Shown here: positions 57,197 through 64,000 of the stretch, in pieces
Layout: each line of letters opens with the position of its first letter
Position numbering within the stretch: position 1 is the first letter of the stretch
Notes under the pieces: model-generated
Databases searched by the model: none
Told to the model about the DNA's origin: nothing
Seen by the model: the letters and a program-made list of their open reading frames with translations, nothing else
DNA from: Flavobacterium sp. WV_118_3
GTDB lineage: Bacteria; Bacteroidota; Bacteroidia; Flavobacteriales; Flavobacteriaceae
Direction: 5' to 3'
NCBI RefSeq assembly: GCF_039778605.1
Contig: NZ_CP156060.1
Span: forward strand, 3,190,001-3,254,000
Length of the DNA stretch: 64,000 nucleotides
Translations under genes and position numbers: made by a program

Positions 57197-58882
57197 ATGT
57201 CAACAAAAGAAAAATCATTAAATTTTATCGAACAAATCATTGAGGAAGATTTAAAAAATGGTTTATCTCAAGATAAATTGCGATTCCGTTTTCCACCGGA
57301 ACCTAATGGCTATTTACACATTGGTCATGCCAGTTCCATATGTCTTAATTTTGGATTAGGATTGGATTATCAGGCGCCGGTTAACCTGCGTTTTGATGAT
57401 ACCAACCCGGCTAAAGAAGAGCAGGAATACGTAGATGCAATCAAAAAAGACGTACAATGGTTAGGATACCAATGGGCAGAAGAATGTTATGCTTCCGACT
57501 ATTTTCAACAATTGTATGACTGGACCGTAGCGCTGATCAAAAAAGGAAAAGCCTATGTCGACAGTCAAACTTCGGAAGAAATGGCCAAACAAAAAGGAAC
57601 GCCTACACAAGCGGGTGTTGATAGTCCGTACCGAAACCGTTCGGTAGAAGAAAACCTGGATTTATTCGAACGAATGAAAAATGGTGAATTCGAAGAAGGT
57701 ACGCATATTTTAAGAGCCAAAATCGACATGGCTTCTACCAACATGCTAATGCGTGATCCAATCATGTACCGTATTTTACACAAACACCACCACAGAACCG
57801 GTGAAAAATGGTGTATTTATCCAATGTACGACTGGGCTCACGGAGAAAGCGACTACCTGGAGCAAATTTCACATTCGTTCTGTACGCTGGAGTTTTTACC
57901 TCACCGCGAATTGTACGACTGGTTTTTAGATCAGATTATTGATACCGACAAAGTACGCCCGAAACAACGTGAATTTGCACGTAGAAATCTTTCGCACACC
58001 GTTGTTAGTAAGCGTAAATTACTACAATTGGTTCAGGAAGGACATGTTACCGGATGGGACGATCCGAGAATGTCTACCATTTCCGGAATGCGCAGAAGAG
58101 GGTATACGCCAACGGCTATCCGTAATTTTGCCGATACCATTGGTATTGCCAAACGGGATAACCTGATTGACGTTTCTTTACTGGAATTCTGCGTTCGTGA
58201 AGATCTGAACAAAACGGCTCCACGTGTAATGGCCGTATTGGATCCGGTGAAACTGATCCTTACCAATTATCCGGAAGGTAAAGAGGAGTGGTTGGATGCC
58301 GAAAACAATCAGGAAGAAGAAATAATGACCTATAGAAAAGTGCCTTTTTCTAAAGAATTATATATTGAAAGAGAAGACTTTTTAGAAGAAGCGAACAGTA
58401 AATTTTTCCGTTTGACCCTTGGAAAAGAAGTGCGTTTAAAAAATGCCTATATCATTAAGGGGGAAAGCGTGGTTAAAGATGCTGATGGAAATATTACCGA
58501 AATTCATGCTACTTATGATGAAGACAGTAGAAGTGGAAGCGGTTCGGAAGCGAGTATGCGCAAAGTAAAAGGTACCATTCACTGGGTATCGGTAGCACAT
58601 GCGGTTCCGGCTGAGATCCGAATCTACGATCGTTTGTTTTCACATGAAAACCCGGATGGTAATAAAGAAATTAATTTCAAAGAGTTTTTAAATCCTAATT
58701 CATTGGAAATCATTACCGGATACCTGGAACCTAGCCTGAAAACGGCAGTCGATGGTGACCGATTCCAGTTCCAACGTTTGGGATATTTCTGTGTAGATCG
58801 CGACACTACTGCTGATAAACTGGTTTTTAACAAAACCGTTGGCCTTCGCGATACATGGGCAAAAGTAGAAAGTAAAGAATAA
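57197..58882 (+). CDS. glnS: Glutamine-tRNA ligase
   Basis: Charges tRNA-Gln with glutamine. 561 residues, the usual length. Class I signature [13 protein letters not shown] (HIGH at 41-44), KMSKS-equivalent VVSKRKL (about 272-278), then the two beta-barrel anticodon domains from about 345. Its presence indicates direct Gln-tRNA charging rather than only the amidotransferase route. The next gene starts 4 bp after its stop. Confidence 0.98.
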   Translation: MSTKEKSLNFIEQIIEEDLKNGLSQDKLRFRFPPEPNGYLHIGHASSICLNFGLGLDYQAPVNLRFDDTNPAKEEQEYVDAIKKDVQWLGYQWAEECYASDYFQQLYDWTVALIKKGKAYVDSQTSEEMAKQKGTPTQAGVDSPYRNRSVEENLDLFERMKNGEFEEGTHILRAKIDMASTNMLMRDPIMYRILHKHHHRTGEKWCIYPMYDWAHGESDYLEQISHSFCTLEFLPHRELYDWFLDQIIDTDKVRPKQREFARRNLSHTVVSKRKLLQLVQEGHVTGWDDPRMSTISGMRRRGYTPTAIRNFADTIGIAKRDNLIDVSLLEFCVREDLNKTAPRVMAVLDPVKLILTNYPEGKEEWLDAENNQEEEIMTYRKVPFSKELYIEREDFLEEANSKFFRLTLGKEVRLKNAYIIKGESVVKDADGNITEIHATYDEDSRSGSGSEASMRKVKGTIHWVSVAHAVPAEIRIYDRLFSHENPDGNKEINFKEFLNPNSLEIITGYLEPSLKTAVDGDRFQFQRLGYFCVDRDTTADKLVFNKTVGLRDTWAKVESKE

Positions 58883-58886
58883 AGTT

Positions 58887-59801
58887 ATGTTAGATCATTT
58901 TTTTGGAGAACAGGCCGTAGCCAATGTATATTTATATTCGGCTCCGTTGCATATCCTAATCATCTTATTTGAAATGTTTTACAGCTATTCGCATAAAAAA
59001 CATTTCTATAATACGAAAGATACGCTTACCAATATCTATATGGCTTGTCTGAACTATGGTTTGGACATTATCATGAAAGCCTTTGCTATTGGGGTTATGT
59101 TCTACTTTTACGAACACCGCATTTTCGATCTGGAATACAGCAGTGTTTGGTATTGGATTGGTGTTTTCCTTTTACAGGATTTTGCCTATTATGTCCATCA
59201 TTATGTGGATCATCACTCCAGAATGTTCTGGGCGGTACACGTAACGCACCATAATTCCGGTTATTTTAATATTACCACAGGGTTTAGATCCCCTGTTTTA
59301 CAGCCTTTATACCGCTATTTGTTCTTTTCGCCGATAGCATTTTTAGGCTTTAATCCGTGGCATATTATGGCCGCTTATGCGATTATTCAGATTTACGGAA
59401 CCTGGGTACATACCAAAACCGTGAAAAGTATGGGTATTTTAGAATGGATTTTGGTTACACCATCCCATCACAGAGTACACCATGCTTCCAATGCCCGTTA
59501 TTTAGATCGTAATATGGGAATGGGATTAATTATCTGGGATCGTATGTTTGGAACTTTTGAAAAAGAAGATCCGAATTATGAAGAAGTGCGCTTTGGACTT
59601 ACTTCCGAAATAGAAGACAAAGGACCACTTAATATTGTATTTCACGAATGGAAAGATATTTGGCGAGATGCTTCTCAACCAAATCTAAAATTTTCCGACC
59701 GACTAAAATATATTTTTTATCCACCGGGATGGTCACATACCGGAGATTTTAAAACGTCTGCTAAACTTCGGGCCGAAGAAAGAGCAAATAGACAAAAATG
59801 A
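58887..59801 (+). CDS. Sterol desaturase/fatty acid hydroxylase family protein
   Basis: 304 residues, about four to five membrane helices. The di-iron His clusters HHYVDHHSRMFWAVHVTHHNS (about 110-130) and THRVHH-like SHHRVHHASNARY (about 192-204) are intact. Acts on a membrane lipid as an O2-dependent hydroxylase or desaturase; substrate unknown. Close behind glnS and probably co-transcribed. A terminator follows. Confidence 0.9.
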   Translation: MLDHFFGEQAVANVYLYSAPLHILIILFEMFYSYSHKKHFYNTKDTLTNIYMACLNYGLDIIMKAFAIGVMFYFYEHRIFDLEYSSVWYWIGVFLLQDFAYYVHHYVDHHSRMFWAVHVTHHNSGYFNITTGFRSPVLQPLYRYLFFSPIAFLGFNPWHIMAAYAIIQIYGTWVHTKTVKSMGILEWILVTPSHHRVHHASNARYLDRNMGMGLIIWDRMFGTFEKEDPNYEEVRFGLTSEIEDKGPLNIVFHEWKDIWRDASQPNLKFSDRLKYIFYPPGWSHTGDFKTSAKLRAEERANRQK

Positions 59802-59802
59802 T

Positions 59803-59830
59803 AAAGGGCTTCTTTTTAGAAGCCTTTTTC
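59803..59830 (+). terminator. Intrinsic terminator after the desaturase gene
   Basis: AAGGGCTTCT and AGAAGCCTTT with a 4-nt loop, then a T run, immediately after the stop codon. The rest of the gap to 60079 (about 250 bp) is AT-rich and holds no further feature I can support apart from a possible TAAGTTTA -7 box at about 60041-60048. Confidence 0.75.
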
Positions 59831-60078
59831 TATTATATGTTTTATCAATTAAAATACAAATAATCATTTTTAAAATCTATTAAAAATGACTTTACACCGT
59901 GCTTTTAAATCGATTATCTTTTTTAGGTAAATAGATTTTACATCTCTAAAAAAATACGATTTAAAAAGGCTTTTAATTTCGTTATTTTAAAAAACAAGTT
60001 TTTATTAACGACTTATTAACGTATTTATGAATATTAATTTCGTAAGTTTATAATTATTAATTTTTAAAAAGTGAGATT

Positions 60079-60408
60079 ATGTCTAATAACACAGGTAACA
60101 CATTATTGGCACTTTTAGCCGGAGCAGCTATCGGTGCCGGTGTCGGAATTTTATTTGCTCCCGATAAAGGATCTAAAACCCGAAGAAAAATTAAAGATGG
60201 TTTCGATAAGGAAACAGATCACTTACGAGACAAGTTTAACGAGGCTACCCATAACCTCAAAAATAAATTCAGCAGAGCCAAAATGGATTTGGAAAGCGAA
60301 TTTGATCATCTAGTATCCAACGTCGATAATAAGACCGAAGATATTATCGCAACATTAGAAAAAAAACTGGACGATCTTAAAAAACAACACGCTAAAGCAA
60401 CTAAATAA
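60079..60408 (+). CDS. YtxH-domain protein
   Basis: 109 residues: a membrane helix with Gly/Ala repeats (about 8-27, LLALLAGAAIGAGVGILFAP) followed by the YtxH stretch DKGSKTRRKIKDG and a long charged coiled coil. Family members appear in stress or envelope settings. First gene of a three-gene set with the next two. Confidence 0.88.
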   Translation: MSNNTGNTLLALLAGAAIGAGVGILFAPDKGSKTRRKIKDGFDKETDHLRDKFNEATHNLKNKFSRAKMDLESEFDHLVSNVDNKTEDIIATLEKKLDDLKKQHAKATK

Positions 60409-60416
60409 AGTAGGCT

Positions 60417-60767
60417 ATGGCTTTTGAAAAATTAAAAGAAAATACCGAACAAATTCAGGATAATGCCAAAGCATTATTCGATTCCAACGTGGCCTACTAT
60501 AAACTATGGTTTTTTAAAGTAGCTATGAAGTCAACAACAATGATACTTAAAATTTTCCTTTTGAGTATTTTCCTGATGTTGATGGTACTTTTCTTGTCTA
60601 TAGCCGGTGCCTTTGCTTTAGGTAATATGTTGGGTAGTTATGCGCTCGGTTTCTTAATTGTGGGTGTCATTTATCTGATCCTTTGTATCGTGGTGTACTA
60701 CATTAAAGATAAAATCGTGGAAGGCCCGATACTGGAAAAATTCTCCGAATTCTTTTTTAATGATTAA
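60417..60767 (+). CDS. Holin-like (Phage_holin_3_6/DUF1469) two-helix membrane protein
   Basis: 116 residues: amphipathic N terminus (about 1-35), then two adjacent membrane helices (about 43-65 and 71-95) with a basic C-terminal tail. Resembles the Actinobacterial and Bacteroidetes Phage_holin_3_6 group, which is not phage-borne when found with ytxH. Nothing phage-like surrounds it. 8 bp after the ytxH gene. Confidence 0.8.
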   Translation: MAFEKLKENTEQIQDNAKALFDSNVAYYKLWFFKVAMKSTTMILKIFLLSIFLMLMVLFLSIAGAFALGNMLGSYALGFLIVGVIYLILCIVVYYIKDKIVEGPILEKFSEFFFND

Positions 60768-60769
60768 TT

Positions 60770-61006
60770 ATGGAAAGAAAAAAATATTCGTCATATGATG
60801 AAATCAACCGTGAACTGGAAATCTTAAAAGTACAGAAAGAACTGGATTACAGACGTTTGGTCTATGCAGTCGAAAAAACACGGGATGACCTTACACCAGG
60901 AGTATTTACTTCGGGAGTGGTTCGTTCCATAGGTTCATTTTTTACGAAATCGGGAACCATTCAAAATCTATTAATCGGTTTTATTTTTAACCGGTTATTC
61001 AAATAA
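60770..61006 (+). CDS. Small protein in YtxH operon (DUF6327-like)
   Basis: 78 residues. Charged N-terminal helix (YSSYDEINRELEILKVQKELDYRRLVYAVEKTRDDLTPG) and a hydrophobic C-terminal third without a full membrane helix. Starts 2 bp after the holin-like gene. DUF6327 is recalled and unverified. Function unknown. Confidence 0.75.
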   Translation: MERKKYSSYDEINRELEILKVQKELDYRRLVYAVEKTRDDLTPGVFTSGVVRSIGSFFTKSGTIQNLLIGFIFNRLFK

Positions 61007-61030
61007 AAAAGCGGCTAATGCCGCTTTTTT
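61005..61030. terminator. Bidirectional terminator
   Basis: AAAAAAGCGGC and GCCGCTTTTTT around a 4-nt loop between the YtxH operon and the convergent SPFH gene. Confidence 0.88.
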
Positions 61031-61037
61031 ATTTTAT

Positions 61038-62012
61038 TTATTCCGTTTCCGGTAATGCTGTGGTATCATAATGATCCGGACGTTGGAAATCATCTTTCGA
61101 TTTCTTCTTTCCCTGCGCTTTTTTCATCGCTTCACCAACCTGATTCGAAGCCGTAAAAGAAGCTACCATGTTGTTTAACATATCACTTCCGGCTTGTGGT
61201 GAATTCGGTAATAAAATCAGGTTCGAATTCGTATCCGATCCGATGGCCTGTAACGTATCATAATGTTGGGTTACAACGATTAATGCTGAGGCTTCCTGAG
61301 AGTTGATTCCTACTTTATTTAATACATCCACACTTTCTACCAATCCACGGGCAATTTCACGTCGCTGATCGGCAATACCCTGACCTTGTAAACGCTTACT
61401 TTCAGCTTCGGCTTTCGCTTTGGCTACAATACGGATTCTACTGGCTTCCGCTTCATATTCGGCAGCTGTTTTTTCACGATCGGCCGCATTAATACGGTTC
61501 ATGGCATTTTTTACCTGAATATCCGGATCGATATCGGTAATCAAAGTGTTGATAATATCATATCCATATGTTGTCATCGCTTCATTTAACTCTCTTTTTA
61601 CAGCGATCGCAATGTCGTCTTTTCTTTCGAAAACATCGTCTAATTTTAATTTCGGTACTTCAGCACGCACTACGTCAAATACATACGACGTAATCTGATC
61701 GTGCGGATATTCCAGTTTATAAAACGCATCGTACACTTTTTCCTGAATTACTTTAAACTGAACCGAAACTTTCATTTTAACGAATACGTTATCTTTTGTT
61801 TTCGTTTCAATGATCACATCCAACTGCTGGATTCTTAAATTCACTTTACCGGCAATACGGTCGATAACCGGAATTTTTAATTGTAATCCGGAATGACGGA
61901 TGCTGTTGAATTTTCCAAAACGTTCCACAATCGCGGAAGATTGCTGTTTAACCGTAAAAAACGAGGCTAAAAAGAGAAATACGAGAATAACAATAATAAC
62001 GTAACTAAACAT
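61038..62012 (-). CDS. SPFH-domain (stomatin/slipin-like) membrane protein
   Basis: 324 residues: one N-terminal membrane helix (about 2-20), SPFH domain (about 22-190: QQSSAIVERFGKFNSIRHSGLQLKIPVIDRI), then Ala/Glu-rich coiled coil (about 180-225) and a polar tail. Builds membrane microdomain rings and protects or organises membrane proteins. No NfeD partner gene is adjacent, though the family is often paired with one. Monocistronic. Confidence 0.93.
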   Translation of the reverse strand: MFSYVIIVILVFLFLASFFTVKQQSSAIVERFGKFNSIRHSGLQLKIPVIDRIAGKVNLRIQQLDVIIETKTKDNVFVKMKVSVQFKVIQEKVYDAFYKLEYPHDQITSYVFDVVRAEVPKLKLDDVFERKDDIAIAVKRELNEAMTTYGYDIINTLITDIDPDIQVKNAMNRINAADREKTAAEYEAEASRIRIVAKAKAEAESKRLQGQGIADQRREIARGLVESVDVLNKVGINSQEASALIVVTQHYDTLQAIGSDTNSNLILLPNSPQAGSDMLNNMVASFTASNQVGEAMKKAQGKKKSKDDFQRPDHYDTTALPETE

Positions 62013-62181
62013 AAAATGTAGCTTTTAATGGTTTATTCGGTTAAGATACGAAAAAAAGGAAAACCTTTTTTTTATTATAGTAAGCAATACTTCATTTCTC
62101 TTTTTTTAAAAAAACACTAAAAAACTGAAAGTCAATATTTTAATTATAATACTACTGCTTATATATTTAAAAAATTATTAA

Positions 62182-62213
62182 TATGAAAAATCTTATATAA
62201 AAAGATATCTTTG
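62182..62213 (+). promoter_or_regulatory. Promoter candidate before the terminal secreted-protein cassette
   Basis: TATG, 20-bp spacer, TATCTTTG (62206-62213, exact TAnnTTTG), about 28 bp before the lipoprotein start. The rest of the 229-bp divergent gap is AT-rich. Confidence 0.6.
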
Positions 62214-62241
62214 CCCGATTTTTAATGAACCCTAATTTTTA

Positions 62242-62973
62242 ATGATGAAAAAAATTTTTATTGTCGCAATTAGCGCCTTTATTTTCTTTGGATGTGAAGA
62301 TAAAGAACCTGTTAGTTGTTATCTGAAAAATCCTAAACTAAGTAGTAATTCACCTCTCCTCACAGGCGAAAGTATTATGCTAAAGTCCACTAATGTGGTG
62401 TTTGAGGATGCAATTTATGAATGGACTGGTCCTAATGATTTTCATTCTTCCGAACGTAATCCTGTAATTCCAAACGCTACCACTGCAATGGCGGGAGAAT
62501 ATAAATTAAAAATTACCCGTGGAATTTGTGAAAGTGAAGTTGTTAGTACCGATGTATCACTAATTACCAATACCGTAAACTGCTCGGTAGTGGATAATCA
62601 TATAACATTCCGTTATGACTATTTTCCCGATACTTATTTGTATTATTTTCAAGCTGGTCCAAAATCGGATAATACGTATCAAATATATGGAGGTGGTGTA
62701 AACGGAAATGTTACTATTACCTTTAAAGGTAATAATATTCCCGAAACCGGAATTTATTCAATAGTAAATTCATACGATTTAATAGCACAAAATAAAGTAT
62801 TCGTTAAACTTAATAGGAGTGATGTTCTAAACTTTTATGCGCTTTCAGGAGATGTTGTGGTATCAAAAGCCAATGGTAAATTATCTGCAAAGTTTTGTGA
62901 TATGCCTTTTTCAGTAGCAAATTCCAATCAGGTTTATTTTACGGCTAATGCAAAATTAATTGATAATAATTAA
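62242..62973 (+). CDS. Ig/PKD-like lipoprotein
   Basis: 243 residues. Lipoprotein signal with FFGC lipobox (Cys18). The first mature domain (about 30-105) follows an Ig-like pattern YEWTGPNDFHSSERNPVIPNATTAMAGEYKLKITRGICES common in Bacteroidetes surface proteins. The second half is beta-rich and not recognised. Three Cys occur in the mature part. Start could be Met1 or Met2. First gene of a same-strand cassette of secreted proteins. Confidence 0.85.
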   Translation: MMKKIFIVAISAFIFFGCEDKEPVSCYLKNPKLSSNSPLLTGESIMLKSTNVVFEDAIYEWTGPNDFHSSERNPVIPNATTAMAGEYKLKITRGICESEVVSTDVSLITNTVNCSVVDNHITFRYDYFPDTYLYYFQAGPKSDNTYQIYGGGVNGNVTITFKGNNIPETGIYSIVNSYDLIAQNKVFVKLNRSDVLNFYALSGDVVVSKANGKLSAKFCDMPFSVANSNQVYFTANAKLIDNN

Positions 62974-62984
62974 AGCTTTACAGT

Positions 62985-63587
62985 ATGTTTAAAAAAATAC
63001 TATTACTGTTATTACTAGTAAGTACTTTAACATCCGTTGCTCAGAATTCTTATTTTGTTGATACGAAAAAAAAGAAAACAATAGTTAGAAATGATGCAAT
63101 CGATATATTGGTAATAGACAATAGAATCTCTTATAAATTACCCGGGAAAACCTGGGAAAAATATATAACCTTTAAAGATTTGGATTATTTGGTACATGGT
63201 CCTTATAAGTTTAAAGCTTTTACGATAAATAATAAAAGAGAAGGCTATTATATAATAGCCGAAGAAGGCTCTAAAAAATTAGTAGGTATTTCTATCGTAA
63301 GGGAAGTAATGTCAAGTAAAGGTACCATTTTAACCCGATCCGTTTATAATTATTTATATGTATTGGAAAATGACACTACTGTACTTTATGATTTATTAGT
63401 TAAAGATTCTAAAAACAAAAGAAATAGAGAAAAAAGGACCGAAATACCGGAACAAATAAAATCCTACTTTCCAAATTGTACTCCGCTTCTGAACAGAATC
63501 GACAGTTTGTTACAAAATTCCTCTGACCCTGAATTTCTTTCAATTTTAGAATTAATTCAAAATCCTATTTACATTCAATGCAATTAA
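62985..63587 (+). CDS. Secreted hypothetical protein
   Basis: 200 residues with a signal peptide (about 1-19, LLLLLLVSTLTSVAQ). The mature part is basic and beta-rich in the first 120 residues; no family recognised. Starts 11 bp after the lipoprotein gene and is followed by the barrel gene two bases after its stop. Lower GC than genes to the left. Confidence 0.8.
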   Translation: MFKKILLLLLLVSTLTSVAQNSYFVDTKKKKTIVRNDAIDILVIDNRISYKLPGKTWEKYITFKDLDYLVHGPYKFKAFTINNKREGYYIIAEEGSKKLVGISIVREVMSSKGTILTRSVYNYLYVLENDTTVLYDLLVKDSKNKRNREKRTEIPEQIKSYFPNCTPLLNRIDSLLQNSSDPEFLSILELIQNPIYIQCN

Positions 63588-63589
63588 CT

Positions 63590-64000
63590 ATGACAAAAAT
63601 TAAACTATTATTACTTTTATTATTCCCCACAATACTCTTTTCGCAAGCACCAAGAGGTTTCCATATTTCTGCAGGAATGAACTATACTTCTTTGGATTCA
63701 AAAGATTTACTAAGTGATCCTGGTATTGGCTATAAAATTGGAACTGTTTTTACTTTTGGCTACCATGAATCTTATAATTATCAATTTGAGGTTTTCTATA
63801 ACAACAGAAATGTCAATCTGAAAACGGTAAATCAATCTTATGAATACGATGGTACTACTAAATATTCAAAAAGTGCTATTGATCTGGGTCTTTTCTTAAA
63901 TTATTATATTTTAAAACCTGATGAAGATAAATTTTATTTTGGTCCGCAAGCAGGTTTAATCCTATCTTTTGGTTCTGGATTTACGCCCTCAGGAGGTGAA
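63590..64000 (+). CDS. Outer-membrane beta-barrel protein, 5' part
   Basis: 137 residues visible, cut by the window edge. Signal peptide MTKIKLLLLLLFPTILFSQ then alternating strands GFHISAGMNYTSL, GYKIGTVFTFGYHESYNYQFEVFYNNRNV and FYFGPQAGLILSFGSG, the PorT/outer-membrane barrel pattern. It overlaps the tail of the preceding stop context (2-bp gap), so the three genes form one transcript. Confidence 0.82.
   Translation, partial: MTKIKLLLLLLFPTILFSQAPRGFHISAGMNYTSLDSKDLLSDPGIGYKIGTVFTFGYHESYNYQFEVFYNNRNVNLKTVNQSYEYDGTTKYSKSAIDLGLFLNYYILKPDEDKFYFGPQAGLILSFGSGFTPSGGE

Noticed and set aside
60417..60767. Phage remnant suggested by the holin-like protein
   Set aside because: No other phage gene, attachment site or integrase nearby; the ytxH neighbour indicates a host module.

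Overview
The window is typical Flavobacteriaceae chromosome (Flavobacterium or a close relative), read from the sequence alone. The evidence is an AT-rich genome with TTTG / TAnnTTTG promoter boxes, a Bacteroidetes-type 16S 3' end, a SprE/PorW-like type IX secretion lipoprotein, and many families found mainly in Bacteroidetes (DUF4254, DUF5687, DUF6909, GIN/DUF2807). No prophage, CRISPR array or antibiotic-resistance cassette is visible.

Layout. 1-2930: an rRNA operon on the minus strand (16S, tRNA-Ile, tRNA-Ala, 5' part of 23S) driven by three evenly spaced tandem promoters at 3077-3333. 3480-4230: non-coding, built from repeated palindrome-bearing units. 4289-13241: an ATP synthase cluster (atpG, A, H, F, E, B, a small membrane gene, atpZ), then a bactofilin and a sprE-like gene; beta and epsilon subunits are absent. 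13377-16720: a PadR-type regulator, a HAAS-like membrane protein and an ABC exporter pair. 16849-22843: a PaaE-like reductase, GT9 + DUF4254, upp, two small membrane-protein genes and purD.

22965-39109 is a surface polysaccharide locus. It holds a CapK-like adenylate-forming enzyme, a polyprenyl-phosphate sugar transferase, UDP-glucuronate decarboxylase, methyltransferase, three glycosyltransferases, two O-antigen ligase/polymerase-like proteins, a Wzx flippase, rfbBACD and a Wzz-like protein. All but the first run on the minus strand. The AT-rich, membrane-protein-rich centre (27.6-34.1 kb) lies between more conserved sugar-nucleotide genes, as in variable serotype regions. The gene heading this strand run (39126-40814) is a DUF6909 protein whose C-terminal half looks like a nucleoside phosphorylase/nucleosidase domain.

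40858-54275: envelope and housekeeping genes (GH3-like enzyme, SdpI family, degenerate M23 protein, tatA, tex, a three-gene lipid-linked glycan set, rpiB, rnr, a GIN-domain protein). 54467-56478: lysE, then a complete IS3-family element with a -1 frameshift site and 3-bp target duplication. 56527-64000: tRNA-Cys, folB, glnS, a sterol-desaturase-family gene, a YtxH/holin-like trio, an SPFH protein, and a secreted-protein cassette cut by the window edge.

The most notable signals are the triple rrn promoter, the dispersed 31-33 bp palindrome (one copy supplies a gene's stop codon), the PadR operator candidate, the nucleosidase-like DUF6909 domain, and the 7-bp tandem repeat abutting a start codon.
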